This document shows positions 8,115 to 18,004 of a stretch of 64,000 bases of DNA, one piece after another. The notes beneath the pieces were generated by a model. It worked only from the letters and a program-made list of their open reading frames with translations, had not been told where the DNA came from and ran no database searches. This stretch comes from Mycolicibacterium confluentis (GTDB lineage: Bacteria; Actinomycetota; Actinomycetes; Mycobacteriales; Mycobacteriaceae), in contig NZ_AP022612.1 of assembly GCF_010729895.1 (NCBI RefSeq), forward strand, positions 5,704,001-5,768,000, written 5' to 3'. How positions within the stretch are numbered: the stretch's first letter is position 1; each line of letters opens with the position of its first letter. The translations under genes were made by a program, and so were the position numbers.

Positions 8115-8965
8115 CCGTAGCCGCGCCCAGCAGTCTCTTCGTGCGTACGCGACATCGCGCCCAGAAGGTCGTCGCCGGATGGCGCCGACTCGGGGAGCAG
8201 ACGGAGTTCTACGGCCTGACGATCCGCGGAATCTGGGATGCGTTCGCCCACTACAAGATCGAGGTGGTCAGGCTCATCGCCCAGATGAGCTTGGGCACCG
8301 GTGCGCTGGCCATCATCGGCGGCACCGTCGTGATCGTCGGCTTCCTGACCCTGTCGGCAGGCTCCCTGATCGCCGTGCAGGCCTACAGCCAGCTGCAGGA
8401 GATCGGCGTGGACGCCCTCGCCGGGTTCACCTCCGCCTACCTGAACGTTCGTCTCATCGCGCCCCTCATCGCCGGCATCGGTCTCGCCGCGACCATCGGC
8501 GCAGGCGCGACCGCGCAGTTGGGGGCGATGCGCATCAGCGAGGAGATCGACGCCCTCGAGGTCATGGGGGTCCGCTCCATCGCCTACCTCGCCTCGAGTC
8601 GCATGGTGGCCGGCGTCATTGTCGTCATCCCGCTGTACTGCATCGCGGTCCTCATGGCGTTTCTGGCGACTCGCGTCGGCACGACACTGGTCTACGGCCA
8701 GTCGACCGGCGTCTACGACCACTACTTCAACACGTTCCTGAACCCCGTCGACCTCATCTGGTCGTTCTTCCAGGCCGTGTCGATGGCTGTCGTTGTCATG
8801 CTCGTCCATACGTACTACGGCTACAACGCCTCGGGCGGTCCCGCCGGCGTGGGGGAGGCGGTCGGACGGGCCGTCCGCACCTCACTCATCGCGGCGGTCG
8901 CGGTGACCATGTTCGTTTCGCTGGCCATCTACGGTCAGTCCGGCAGCTTCAACCTCTCGGGGTAG
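8111..8965 (+). CDS. yrbEB: YrbE-type permease of Mce transporter, subunit B
   Basis: Second MlaE-like permease, 284 aa. It pairs with YrbEA to form the membrane channel, presumably energised by an MceG/Mkl ATPase encoded elsewhere. Motifs: GIGLAATIGAGATAQLGAMR, then ISEEIDALEVMGVRSIAYLA, and the C-terminal YGYNASGGPAGVGEAVG. The start is ATG 8111, overlapping the yrbEA stop by 4 nt. Four bases separate it from mceA. Confidence 0.93.
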   Translation: MTVAAPSSLFVRTRHRAQKVVAGWRRLGEQTEFYGLTIRGIWDAFAHYKIEVVRLIAQMSLGTGALAIIGGTVVIVGFLTLSAGSLIAVQAYSQLQEIGVDALAGFTSAYLNVRLIAPLIAGIGLAATIGAGATAQLGAMRISEEIDALEVMGVRSIAYLASSRMVAGVIVVIPLYCIAVLMAFLATRVGTTLVYGQSTGVYDHYFNTFLNPVDLIWSFFQAVSMAVVVMLVHTYYGYNASGGPAGVGEAVGRAVRTSLIAAVAVTMFVSLAIYGQSGSFNLSG

Positions 8966-8969
8966 CGCC

Positions 8970-10418
8970 ATGCAACGTCGAGCCGGTGAGCGCAGGGTGG
9001 ATCCCGCGTGGTGGACCCTGGTCCTGTTTCTGGTGATCGGGCTCCTGGTCTTCCTCAGCCTGAGTCTTTTCCGAGGGACGTTCCGGTCCTTCGTGCCGGT
9101 GACGCTGGAGTCTGATCGGGCCGGGCTGGTCATGGATCCCGGTGGGAAGGTCAAGATGCGCGGCGTCCAGGTCGGACGCGTCGACGCGGTCCACCCCGGT
9201 ACGGACGGGGTGACGCTGAAGCTGCAACTCTTCCCCGATCAGGCTCACAAGATCCCGGCGAACGTGCAGGCCCAGATCCGCGCGACCACCGCATTCGGCG
9301 CCAAGTACGTCGACCTTCTCTATCCCGAGAATCCGAGTCCGGCGCGCCTTCGCGCCGGGTCGATCATCGACTCACAGAACGTCAGCACCGAAGTGAACAC
9401 GGTGTTCGGAAACCTCACCGAACTCCTGCAGCAGGTCGACCCGGCCAAGCTGAACTCCGTCCTGGGCGCCTTCGCGGACGGACTGCGCGGTCAGGGGGAG
9501 AGGATCGGGGAGGCCACGACGGCGGCCAACGAGGTGCTGCTGCAACTCAATCCGCGCGCTGAGGTGATACGGCGCGACTGGAATTCGCTGCGTGCCTTCA
9601 GCGACACCTACGGCGTCGCGGCGGGCAACATCGTGAAGATCCTGGACTCATTCAGCACGACGAGCACCACGGTCGCCGACAACTCCGAGGCACTGGATGC
9701 GCTGCTGCTGAATGTCACGGGCATGTCGAACAGCGGGACAGCCCTGCTGGGACCCAACGTCAAGAACATCTCGACAGCGATCAACGCACTCGAACCGACC
9801 ACGAACCTGCTGTTGAAGTACAGCCCCACCTACACCTGCATCCTGCAGGGCGGGACGACGATGCTGGAGGAGGGCGGCTGGGACATCGTGGGCGGCAACG
9901 GCAAGTCGGTCATCCTCGACGTCGCGCTCCTTGCGGGTGAGAATCCCTACAAGTATCCGGAGAACCTGCCGATCGTCGCCGCCAAGGGTGGCCCCGGCGG
10001 CAAGCCGAGTTGCGGTTCGCTTCCCGACGCCAAGAACAACTTCCCGGTGCGGCAGTTGGTCACCAACACCGGATGGGGAACCGGACTCGACTGGCGGCCC
10101 AATCCAGGCATCGGATTCCCCGGGTGGGCGAACTACTTCCCGACCACCCGCGGCATTCCCGAACCGCCCAGCGTGCGCTACCAGGAGGGCGGCCCCGCTC
10201 CGGGTCCGATCCCGTATCCCGGGGCGCCGCCCTACGGCGCACCGCTGTACGCCCCGGACGGCACACCGCTGTATCCCGGTCTGCCTCCGGCGCCGCCGCC
10301 CGGCGCCCCTCGCGATCCCGGGCCCACCGCGGGGCTGGAGCCGTTCGTCCCGGCGCACCCCGGTCAGGCGCAGCCGACGCCGAGACCGCATCTACCGCAA
10401 CAGGAGTCGGGGCAGTGA
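8970..10418 (+). CDS. mceA: Mce family protein MceA
   Basis: Substrate-binding/shuttle subunit of the Mce complex, anchored by one N-terminal helix (WTLVLFLVIGLLVFLSL, residues ~15-33). The MCE domain at ~40-115 contains GGKVKMRGVQVGRVDAV and TTAFGAKYVDLLYP; a long helical region follows to ~300, then CILQGG and a disordered Pro/Gly/Ala-rich tail from ~395 to 482. Length fits MceA proteins. The Pro-rich tail is common in this paralogue class. The paralogue number (mce1-mce8) cannot be assigned from the sequence alone. Confidence 0.93.
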   Translation: MQRRAGERRVDPAWWTLVLFLVIGLLVFLSLSLFRGTFRSFVPVTLESDRAGLVMDPGGKVKMRGVQVGRVDAVHPGTDGVTLKLQLFPDQAHKIPANVQAQIRATTAFGAKYVDLLYPENPSPARLRAGSIIDSQNVSTEVNTVFGNLTELLQQVDPAKLNSVLGAFADGLRGQGERIGEATTAANEVLLQLNPRAEVIRRDWNSLRAFSDTYGVAAGNIVKILDSFSTTSTTVADNSEALDALLLNVTGMSNSGTALLGPNVKNISTAINALEPTTNLLLKYSPTYTCILQGGTTMLEEGGWDIVGGNGKSVILDVALLAGENPYKYPENLPIVAAKGGPGGKPSCGSLPDAKNNFPVRQLVTNTGWGTGLDWRPNPGIGFPGWANYFPTTRGIPEPPSVRYQEGGPAPGPIPYPGAPPYGAPLYAPDGTPLYPGLPPAPPPGAPRDPGPTAGLEPFVPAHPGQAQPTPRPHLPQQESGQ

Positions 10419-11443
10419 GAGGCAACCTCAGCGCGACCGTGTGGCGGTTGGGAGCCTTCCTCACCGTCTGCGCCTTCTTTCTGTTCGCTATGTTCGCGGT
10501 CTTCTCCCAGCTGCGATTCGAGAAGGAGAACAGCTACAGCGCGGTGTTCAACAACGTCTCCGGTCTGCAGGCAGGACAGTTTGTGCGGATCGGCGGCGTC
10601 GAGGTCGGCAAGGTCGACAAGATCGTCATCCAGCCCGACACCACGGTCGTCGTGGACTTCGGGGTCGACGAGGCCGTGGTCTTGACGCACGGGAGCCGGG
10701 CGGTCATCAGGTACGACGATCTGATCGGCGGGCGATACCTGGCGCTGGAAGAGGGTGCCGGCGACGCCCGCCGGCTCCTGCCGGGGCAGACCATCCCGCT
10801 GGCCAGGACGTCACCGGCGCTGGACCTCGATGCGCTCGTCGGCGGGTTCCGGCCGCTGTTCCGGGCGTTGGATCCCGACCAGGTCAATGCGCTGTCCAGT
10901 CAACTCATCAGCGCCTTCCAGGGGCAGGGCGACACGATCAATGCGTTCTTCACCCAGACCGCCGCGCTGACGGCCAAGCTCGGCGACCGCGATCAGCTGA
11001 TCGGCGAGGTGATCACCAACCTCAACACCGTCCTCGGGTCCCTCAGCGATGAGAACACGCAGTTCGCGAAAGCCGTTGACGCCCTGTCCCAGACGGTCGG
11101 AACGCTCGCGGAGCGCAAAGAGGACATCACCAACTCCATCGCCTACACGGATGCGGCGGCGGGCACCACGGCGGACCTGTTGCGGCAGGCGCGCGAGCCC
11201 TTCAAGACCGTGGTCGCCGAGACAGACAGGACGGCCGGACTGGTGGCCGGGGACAAGGCATATCTGGACTCGTTGTTGTCGACGCTGCCGAGCAAGTACC
11301 AGACCCTGAGCAGGTTCGGCCTCTACGGCGACTACTTCAGCTTCTACCTGTGCGACGCCGTGCTCAAGGTCAACGGAAAAGGCGGCCAACCCGTCTTCAT
11401 CAAGCTCGCCGGCCAGGACTCGGGGAGGTGCGCCCCGCGATGA
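10415..11443 (+). CDS. mceB: Mce family protein MceB
   Basis: Mce subunit, 342 aa, starting at GTG 10415 in a GTGA overlap with mceA. It has an N-terminal membrane anchor (LGAFLTVCAFFLFAMFAVFS), an MCE domain with VSGLQAGQFVRIGGVEVGKV and SRAVIRYDDLIGGRYLALE, a coiled region, and a C-terminal Cys-containing end (FYLCDAVLKV). The six Mce proteins form a hexameric tunnel across the periplasm; this is one of six nonredundant members. Confidence 0.93.
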   Translation: MRGNLSATVWRLGAFLTVCAFFLFAMFAVFSQLRFEKENSYSAVFNNVSGLQAGQFVRIGGVEVGKVDKIVIQPDTTVVVDFGVDEAVVLTHGSRAVIRYDDLIGGRYLALEEGAGDARRLLPGQTIPLARTSPALDLDALVGGFRPLFRALDPDQVNALSSQLISAFQGQGDTINAFFTQTAALTAKLGDRDQLIGEVITNLNTVLGSLSDENTQFAKAVDALSQTVGTLAERKEDITNSIAYTDAAAGTTADLLRQAREPFKTVVAETDRTAGLVAGDKAYLDSLLSTLPSKYQTLSRFGLYGDYFSFYLCDAVLKVNGKGGQPVFIKLAGQDSGRCAPR

Positions 11444-12729
11444 AACGCTTCTCTGAGCGAAATCCGTTGGTGCTCTGCGCAGTGGGCATCGGGATCGTCC
11501 TGACCATTGCGGTGGGCGCGCTCAACTACGACAAGATTCCGGTCTTCAACACCAACAAGACCTACACCGGCATGTTCGCCGAGGCCGGTGGCCTCATCGT
11601 GGGTGCACCCGTGCAGGTTTCGGGATTCGAAGTCGGGCGAGTGGAGAACATCAGCCTCGACCGCAGGCAGGTGGCCGTGCGGTTCAACGTGGACAAACGC
11701 ATCCATGTCGGTGATCGGTCCGAGGCGGCCATCAAGACGAAAAGCCTGCTGGGCTCCAAGATCTTGGAGCTCACGCCGCGCGGCGACAAAGCCCTCGACG
11801 GGGCGATCCCGCTCGAGCGCACACAGGCGCCGTACCAGTTGCCCGACGCTCTGGGCGACATCACCGCCCAGATCAGTGGGCTGGACACCGATCAGGTGTC
11901 GCGGTCGCTCGCGGTGCTGAGCGAGACGTTCAAGGACACCCCGCCCGCGCTGAAAGCAGCGGTCGACGGCGTCGGCCAGTTCTCGGAGACGTTGAATCGC
12001 CGTGATTCCGAACTGCGGAAGCTCCTGGAGAATGCGCGAAAGGCCACCGCGGTGCTGTCCGACCGCAGCACGCAGGTGGTCAGCCTGGCGGTGGACGCGA
12101 ACGCCCTGCTGGCACAACTCCAGAGCCAGAGCAGTGCCCTGGACCAGCTGTCGGTGAACGCCTCCGCCGTCGCCCAGCAGTTGAAGGGCTTCATTGCCGA
12201 GAACCGTGAGGGGTTCGCACCCGCGGTCGAGAAGTTGAACGAGGCCCTGGCGATCCTCGACGACCACAAGCGCGACATCCAGGTGTCCATCAAGAAGCTG
12301 AACAAATATGCGATGTCGCTGGGTGAGTCGGTGTCCTCCGGGCCCTTCTTCAAGGCGTACCTGTCCAACCTGCTGCCCGGGCAGTTCGTGCAACCGTTCA
12401 TTGACGCAGCCTTCTCAGATCTCGGCCTGGATCCTGCGGTGCTGCTGCCCTCGCAGCTCAGTGATCCGCAGGTCGGCCAGCCCGGCACCCCCGCGTTGCC
12501 GGACCCCTTCCCGCGCACAGGTCAGGGCGGGGAACCGCGACTGACGCTGCCCGACGCCATCACCGGCAACCCGGGCGACCCGCGCTACCCGTATCGGGAA
12601 CCGCCTCCCGCGCCGGCCCCGGGCGGGCCGCCGCCCGGACCGCCCGCGATCATCACGCCGCCTCCGGTGTCGGCACCGATTGACGTGCCCGGGCCGGGCA
12701 CACCGTCCGAGGGGGGCAGCGGACGATGA
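11440..12729 (+). CDS. mceC: Mce family protein MceC
   Basis: Mce subunit, 429 aa, ATG 11440 in an ATGA overlap with mceB. N-terminal anchor LVLCAVGIGIVLTIAVGAL; MCE domain with AGGLIVGAPVQVSGFEVGRV and KTKSLLGSKILELTPRG; helical region with many Gln/Ser-rich heptads (ALLAQLQSQSSALDQLSV); and a C-terminal Pro-rich tail (~375-429, PPPAPAPGGPPPGPP). No signal for lipidation. Confidence 0.93.
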   Translation: MKRFSERNPLVLCAVGIGIVLTIAVGALNYDKIPVFNTNKTYTGMFAEAGGLIVGAPVQVSGFEVGRVENISLDRRQVAVRFNVDKRIHVGDRSEAAIKTKSLLGSKILELTPRGDKALDGAIPLERTQAPYQLPDALGDITAQISGLDTDQVSRSLAVLSETFKDTPPALKAAVDGVGQFSETLNRRDSELRKLLENARKATAVLSDRSTQVVSLAVDANALLAQLQSQSSALDQLSVNASAVAQQLKGFIAENREGFAPAVEKLNEALAILDDHKRDIQVSIKKLNKYAMSLGESVSSGPFFKAYLSNLLPGQFVQPFIDAAFSDLGLDPAVLLPSQLSDPQVGQPGTPALPDPFPRTGQGGEPRLTLPDAITGNPGDPRYPYREPPPAPAPGGPPPGPPAIITPPPVSAPIDVPGPGTPSEGGSGR

Positions 12730-14024
12730 CGAAACGGGATATGCGAGCGAGCCTTTCGGTGATCATGGCCCTGCTGCTCATCGCGGGTCTGGTGGTCGCG
12801 GTGCGTGCGGCGGACCAGGTCAACCGTGTGCACGTGGTGGGGTACTTCGCCAACAGCAACGGCATCTACGTCGGCGACGAGGTGCGGATCCTCGGCGTTC
12901 CGGTCGGCAAGATCGACAAGATCGAACCGCAGACCGACACGGTGAAGATCACGTTCTGGTTCGACGCCGACCAGCAGGTGCCGGCTGAAGCGAACGCCGT
13001 CATCCTGTCGCCGTCGCTGGTGTCCGTGCGGGCGATTCAGCTCACGCCGGCCTACGACGGGGGCCCGACCATGCAGGACAACGCGGTGATCCCCGAGGGG
13101 CGCACGGCCGTCCCGGTGGAATGGGACGACTTCCGTGAGCAGCTTCGGCGACTGACGGAGACACTCCAACCGACCGAGCCCGGCGGGGTCAGCACGCTCG
13201 GGGCGTTCGTCAACACCGCGTCCGACAACCTTCGCGGCGAGGGCGCCAACATCCGAGACACGCTGATCAAGCTGTCACAGGCCTTCTCGGCGTTGGGCGA
13301 TCACAGCACGGATCTGTTCTCCACCATCAAGAGCCTGTCGATCCTGGTGTCGGCCCTGCAGAGCAGCACCGACACCCTGCGTGGTCTGAACCAGAACCTC
13401 GCCGGGGCGACGACCCTGCTGACCAACACCCCCAACGAGGTCGGATCGGCTGTGGCCAATTTCGATTCGGTGGTCGCCGACGTGACGGACTTCCTGGCCC
13501 AAAACCAGGAGAACGTCGGAACGGCCTCGGACAGGTTGGCCTCCGTCACCACGGCGTTGAACGAGAGCCTCGGGGACTTCAAGGAGACCCTGCACATCGC
13601 GCCGACGGCGTTCCAGAACTTCGTGAACATCTACGAACCGGCCCAGGGCGCGCTCACCGGCGCGTTGGCGCTCACCAACTTCTCCAACCCGCTCTCCTTC
13701 ATCTGCGGAGCCATCCAGGCGGCATCCCGGTTGGGTGCGGAGCAGTCGGCCAAACTCTGCGTGCAGTATCTGGCGCCCATCGTGAAGAACCGGCACTGGA
13801 ACTTCCCGCCGTTGGGCCTGAATCCGTTCGTCGGCGCCACCGCCCGTCCCAACGAGATCACCTACAGCGAGGATTGGCTGCGGCCCGACTACGTTCCCCC
13901 GCCAGGGGACGTGCCCGCCCCGCCGCCGCCGACACCGCTGGCGGCGGAGGTGCCCGCTCCTGCCGAGTCAACGGATCCGGCCGACGGTCTGCAGGGGATG
14001 ATGGTGCCCGGAGGTGCGCCATGA
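12726..14024 (+). CDS. mceD: Mce family protein MceD
   Basis: Mce subunit, 432 aa, ATG 12726 overlapping mceC by 4 nt. The N-terminal anchor is ASLSVIMALLLIAGLVVAVR; the MCE domain has YVGDEVRILGVPVGKIDKI and ILSPSLVSVRAIQLTPAY. A conserved MceD-like C-terminal part contains FICGAIQAASRLGAEQSAKL and CVQYLAPIVKNR, followed by a Pro/Ala-rich tail. Same operon as its neighbours. Confidence 0.93.
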   Translation: MTKRDMRASLSVIMALLLIAGLVVAVRAADQVNRVHVVGYFANSNGIYVGDEVRILGVPVGKIDKIEPQTDTVKITFWFDADQQVPAEANAVILSPSLVSVRAIQLTPAYDGGPTMQDNAVIPEGRTAVPVEWDDFREQLRRLTETLQPTEPGGVSTLGAFVNTASDNLRGEGANIRDTLIKLSQAFSALGDHSTDLFSTIKSLSILVSALQSSTDTLRGLNQNLAGATTLLTNTPNEVGSAVANFDSVVADVTDFLAQNQENVGTASDRLASVTTALNESLGDFKETLHIAPTAFQNFVNIYEPAQGALTGALALTNFSNPLSFICGAIQAASRLGAEQSAKLCVQYLAPIVKNRHWNFPPLGLNPFVGATARPNEITYSEDWLRPDYVPPPGDVPAPPPPTPLAAEVPAPAESTDPADGLQGMMVPGGAP

Positions 14025-15151
14025 TGCCGGCGTCGCGAGCGGGGGCCGTCGCGCCGATCGCAATTGCACTGTCGCTGGCGGGATGTGGGTGGCAGGGCGC
14101 CAACTCGCTTCCGCTCCCCGGAACCGAGGGGCACGGGCCGCAGGCCTTCACGATCCAGGCGAATATTCCTGACGTCGACAACATCGAGCGGAATTCCCGG
14201 GTTCGCGTCGGCGACGTGACCGTGGGAAACGTGACCAAGATCGAGCGCGAAGGCTGGCATGCGCTGGTGACGATGTCACTGAACGGTGACGTGGACCTGC
14301 CGGCGAACGTGACCGCCGCGATCGGGCAGACCAGCCTGCTGGGCTCCAAACACATTGAGCTGACGCCACCGCGCAATGTGCCGCCCGAAGGACGTCTGCG
14401 GCAGGGCGACGTGATCCCCCTGAGCTCCGGGAGTTCTTATCCGACAACCGAACAGACTCTCGCTGCGGTCTCCCTGATCCTCAACGGGGGCGGAATCGGT
14501 CAGATCCAGGACATCACCGCGGCCCTGAGCACGGCGTTCGCCGGCCGTGAGGACGACTTGCGAAGTCTCATCACCCAACTCGACGAATTCACCAGGTACG
14601 TCGACGACCAGACCGACGACATCATCAGCGCCTCGGACAGTCTGAACAATCTGGTGGGGCAGGTCGCCGACCAGAAACCGGTCGTGGACCGGGCGCTCAA
14701 GACGATTCCCGAAGCTCTTGAGGTGCTTTCGGAACAACGGCAGAAGTTCGCCGACGCGCTCGTGGCGCTCGGCAGGTTCAGTGCATTGGCTGCCGACACC
14801 GTCAACCAGACCAAGGAGAATCTGGTGAAGGAGTTGAAGCAGCTGAGTCCCACGTTGAAGGCGCTGGCCGATGCGGGCCCCTCGATGACGCGGTCACTGA
14901 GCTACTACGCCACCTACCCCTGGCCGAACGAGACTCTGGAGAACTGGGTTCGCGGTGACTACGGCAACCTGACCGCCGTCATCGACCTGACGCTCAGCCG
15001 GCTCGACGCGGCGATGTTCACCGGCACTCGCTGGGAGGGCGACCTCACCGAACTCGAAATGCAGTGGGGTCGCACGATCGGACAGTTCCCCAGCCCGTAC
15101 ACGGCGGCCAATCCCTTGGTGATCCCGTACCGCATGGATCAGGGGCGCTGA
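14021..15151 (+). CDS. mceE: Mce family lipoprotein MceE
   Basis: Lipid-anchored Mce subunit (LprK/LprN type), 376 aa. The start ATG-ATG at 14021 overlaps the mceD stop. A short signal peptide ends in the lipobox SLAGC, Cys ~22, so the mature protein is attached to the outer face of the membrane. The MCE domain contains NSRVRVGDVTVGNVTKIERE and IGQTSLLGSKHIELTPP, followed by a long helical region. MceE is the only lipoprotein in the set, as is usual. Confidence 0.93.
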   Translation: MMPASRAGAVAPIAIALSLAGCGWQGANSLPLPGTEGHGPQAFTIQANIPDVDNIERNSRVRVGDVTVGNVTKIEREGWHALVTMSLNGDVDLPANVTAAIGQTSLLGSKHIELTPPRNVPPEGRLRQGDVIPLSSGSSYPTTEQTLAAVSLILNGGGIGQIQDITAALSTAFAGREDDLRSLITQLDEFTRYVDDQTDDIISASDSLNNLVGQVADQKPVVDRALKTIPEALEVLSEQRQKFADALVALGRFSALAADTVNQTKENLVKELKQLSPTLKALADAGPSMTRSLSYYATYPWPNETLENWVRGDYGNLTAVIDLTLSRLDAAMFTGTRWEGDLTELEMQWGRTIGQFPSPYTAANPLVIPYRMDQGR

Positions 15152-15153
15152 TC

Positions 15154-16617
15154 ATGCGGATGACACGACGGATCTGGGTTCAGATCACGATCTTCCTCAC
15201 CGTGACGGCAATCAGCTTCGCGGTCATGGCATTCGGTTTCATGCGGCTGCCGAACCTGCTGTTCGGGTACGGCCACTACCGAGTCACGGTGGAACTGCCG
15301 GAGGCCGGCGGGTTGTATGAACGGTCCAATGTCAGCTATTTGGGCACCACCGTGGGCCTCGTCGAGAAGGTCATACTCACCGACTCCGGGGACGTGGAGG
15401 CGGTGCTGTCGCTGCGGTCGGACATGCCGATCTCCAGCGATGTTGATGCGCAGGTGCACAGCAGGTCAGCCGTCGGCGAACAGTACGTCGCACTTCTTCC
15501 GGTCTCCGACAATGCGCCCCCACTCGTGGACGGCGACGTGATCCCCCGCGACCGAACATCGGTGCCCCCGGACATCAACGAACTTCTGGACGCGACAAAC
15601 ACCGGCCTGCAGGCGATCCCGGGCGACAACCTGCGCACGTTGATCGACGAGTCCTACACCGCATTCGGGGGACTCGGGCCCGAGATATCGCGATTCGTCA
15701 AGGGTTCGACCAACCTGGCGATCGATGCGAAGGCCAACCTGCCCGAGCTCACCAGCCTCGCGGACAACGCCGCACCGATCCTCGATACGCAGACCGACAC
15801 CGCCGACTCGATCGAGGCGTGGGCGGTGAATCTGGCCGACCTCACCGGGCAACTGCGGGAGCAGGACGGTGCCGTGGCCGGGCTGCTCCAGAAGGGGCCG
15901 GCCGCCGCGGATCAGGTTCGCCAACTGTTCGATCGGGTGAACCCGACGCTGCCGGTGGTCATGGCGAATCTCGCCAACATCGCCCCGGTTCTGGTCACCT
16001 ACAGTCCGGCGGTCGAACAGCTTCTGGTGCTGATCCCGATGGGCAATCAGATTCAGCAGGGGACCGGCGTCGCCAACCGGGACGTGAAACTGGACTACAA
16101 GGGCGCATTCCTGAGCTTCAACCTGAACCTGAATCTGCCGCCGCCATGCACCACGGGCTTCCTGCCCGCCAGTCAGATGCGCGACGCCACCTACGAGGAC
16201 GCGCCGGAGCGCACCGAAGCCGACCTCTACTGCCGCATACCGCAGGACGCGATGTTCAACGTCCGCGGCGTCCGCAACTTCCCCTGCATCGGTCGACCGG
16301 GCAAGCGTGCCCCCACGGCCAGGATGTGTGAGAGTGACGAGCAGTACGTGCCGCTCAACGACGGCCTCAGTTGGAAGGGCGACCCGAACGCGACACTGTC
16401 CGGTCAGGGCGTCCCCCATCTGCCGGTGGCATCACCGTCCGAGGGACCGGGTGTCGTGCAGCAGCAGTCACTTCCGCCGATCGCGGTCGCGACGTACGAC
16501 CCGGCCACGGGCACCTACGTCGGGCCGGACGGTCAGGTGTACCGACAGGGTGACCTGGCCGCCACCGCGCCCGCAGAACGTACGTGGGAGAGCATGCTGG
16601 TGCCGCCGGGAAGCTGA
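15154..16617 (+). CDS. mceF: Mce family protein MceF
   Basis: Last Mce subunit, 487 aa. ATG 15154 is 2 nt after the mceE stop; 5' extensions of the frame overlap mceE and are not used. N-terminal anchor IFLTVTAISFAVMAFGFM; MCE domain with GGLYERSNVSYLGTTVGLVE and VHSRSAVGEQYVALLP; a helical region; and a C-terminal domain with several Cys (PPPCTTGF, LYCRIPQD, NFPCIGRPG, ARMCESD) typical of MceF. No mam (Mce-associated) genes follow, which is unlike mce1. Confidence 0.93.
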   Translation: MRMTRRIWVQITIFLTVTAISFAVMAFGFMRLPNLLFGYGHYRVTVELPEAGGLYERSNVSYLGTTVGLVEKVILTDSGDVEAVLSLRSDMPISSDVDAQVHSRSAVGEQYVALLPVSDNAPPLVDGDVIPRDRTSVPPDINELLDATNTGLQAIPGDNLRTLIDESYTAFGGLGPEISRFVKGSTNLAIDAKANLPELTSLADNAAPILDTQTDTADSIEAWAVNLADLTGQLREQDGAVAGLLQKGPAAADQVRQLFDRVNPTLPVVMANLANIAPVLVTYSPAVEQLLVLIPMGNQIQQGTGVANRDVKLDYKGAFLSFNLNLNLPPPCTTGFLPASQMRDATYEDAPERTEADLYCRIPQDAMFNVRGVRNFPCIGRPGKRAPTARMCESDEQYVPLNDGLSWKGDPNATLSGQGVPHLPVASPSEGPGVVQQQSLPPIAVATYDPATGTYVGPDGQVYRQGDLAATAPAERTWESMLVPPGS

Positions 16618-16822
16618 CATCCTCGGCTGGACAGTGCACCCAAGCGAATCGACACCGGGGTGGACGCTTTCGCGTGGCCAGCACAGTGACGGCAACTCGC
16701 CGCCCGCACAGCGACGACGCGCCGGGTTGCGGTCTCACCCGAAGATCTCCCGTCGCTGTCGCCGTCCCCCGGGAGTCCCTGCGGGTGAGGGACAGGGCAG
16801 CGACGCATCGCCGGCCGACAAC

Positions 16823-16828
16823 TAAGGT
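16823..16828 (+). promoter_or_regulatory. -10 hexamer 6 nt before the GIY-YIG gene
   Basis: TAAGGT, then 6 nt, then ATG. The spacing fits a leaderless start, although AAGGTGAGG in the same place could instead serve as a ribosome site. Confidence 0.3.
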
Positions 16829-16834
16829 GAGGCG

Positions 16835-17467
16835 ATGGCTGAGTCGATCTCCGCGAAGCGCAGCGCTGAAGCTGTTCCCAGGTTCCTCGCGGCTCGGCGT
16901 TACACGCGCGACGAGGTGTTCGCCGAACCGTGTCCGGTCCCCGCCGAGGCGGGTGTCCATGGTTGGTGGTTCCGCGACATCCCCGGCGACATCGACGTCA
17001 CGGGCTGCCAACAGCAGGACGGTTGGACACTGCTGTACGTCGGGATCACCTCCGGCCCGCCGCGGCCCGACGGCAAACCGCGGGCGCCACAAGATCTGCG
17101 CAAGCGGATCCGGTATCACTTCGGCGCAGGCGGCGCCAGCGCGGACGGTTCCACCCTGCGAAAGTCGCTCGGTGTCCTGCTCGGAAGTGAGCTCGGGTTC
17201 GCGCTGCGCCGGGTCGGGTCGGGCAAGCGCATGACCTTCGGCGGAGGCGAAAACGTCCTGACCCGGTGGATGGCCGAGAACGCTGCGGTGTCCTGGGTGT
17301 TGCACCCCGAGCCATGGCATCTCGAACGCAAGTTGATCAACGCACTCGATCTACCGCTGAACTTTGAGGACAACGAGCGCAACACCTTCGCACCGGAGCT
17401 CAAGAGGCTACGGCGGGCGGCGGCCGTCAAGGCCGGAAAGATGCGCGTGCTGGCGGAATGGTCCTAG
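16835..17467 (+). CDS. GIY-YIG nuclease-family protein
   Basis: Protein of 210 aa with a divergent GIY-YIG core: WTLLYVGITS at residues ~64-73 replaces the GIY-YIG pair, DLRKRIRYHF holds the conserved Arg, and WHLERKLI may supply the metal-binding Glu. The family is widespread in Actinobacteria with no proven role. It comes 217 nt after mceF with no gene between, and abuts the next, convergent gene with no spacer (tagcta shared boundary). Confidence 0.75.
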   Translation: MAESISAKRSAEAVPRFLAARRYTRDEVFAEPCPVPAEAGVHGWWFRDIPGDIDVTGCQQQDGWTLLYVGITSGPPRPDGKPRAPQDLRKRIRYHFGAGGASADGSTLRKSLGVLLGSELGFALRRVGSGKRMTFGGGENVLTRWMAENAAVSWVLHPEPWHLERKLINALDLPLNFEDNERNTFAPELKRLRRAAAVKAGKMRVLAEWS

Positions 17468-17878
17468 CTAAAGCGTCGCTGAGATGGGCCCTGCGGGAAC
17501 ACACACCAGGCCGAGGTCCGACCTGACGCGATAACAGCCCTCACCCGTCGCGGTGAAGTTCCCGTGCAGCGAACCCGGCGCGTACGCCGTGCTGGGCACG
17601 TAGCCGTTCTTGGTGGTGCAGAACCCGCTGTCGCCGGACCTGGTCACGCACGCGGTGGTCCGCACCGATTGGGCCAGACCCGTGCAGTGGGTCATGCCGA
17701 TCTCTGCGGACACCGCCTGGCCGCCACCGGGCATCTCGATCACCGCCGGTGCGGTGAGGTTGTACCAACACTGGGAGTCGGCAGTCGGATCAGCTTGTGC
17801 CACCGGGGAGGTCGGAAGGACGATGAGCGCCGAGAGCGCGAACGCGCCTGCCACTCCACTCAGTGTGATCAGCCGCAC
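17468..17878 (-). CDS. Secreted hypothetical protein with Cys pairs
   Basis: Exported protein, ~136 aa if GTG 17878 is the start (VRLITLSGVAGAF...); a TTG start at 17914 would give 148 aa. The signal peptide has a hydrophobic core AFALSALIVLP and a likely cleavage after VAQA. The mature part has six Cys (SQCWYNL, MTHCTGL, TACVTRS, GFCTTK, EGCYRV, LVCVPAG), suggesting disulfides in a small beta-rich domain. No family recognised. Convergent with the GIY-YIG gene. Confidence 0.65.
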   Translation of the reverse strand: MRLITLSGVAGAFALSALIVLPTSPVAQADPTADSQCWYNLTAPAVIEMPGGGQAVSAEIGMTHCTGLAQSVRTTACVTRSGDSGFCTTKNGYVPSTAYAPGSLHGNFTATGEGCYRVRSDLGLVCVPAGPISATL

Positions 17879-18004
17879 ACAGCCATCTAAATCGACGCAG
17901 ATTGTGCGTGTCAACCACTCGTGTGTCGGGTAATCGCCCTTGTCTGCGATGACTTTGTGGTGGTGTGAAGGTCTATGTGGGTACCGACGACCAAGGAGCG
18001 ACGC

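Noticed and set aside
16618..16834. Small gene or RNA between mceF and the GIY-YIG gene
   Set aside because: Only weak, widely spaced inverted repeats (CTCACCCG/CGGGTGAG) and no credible frame were seen.
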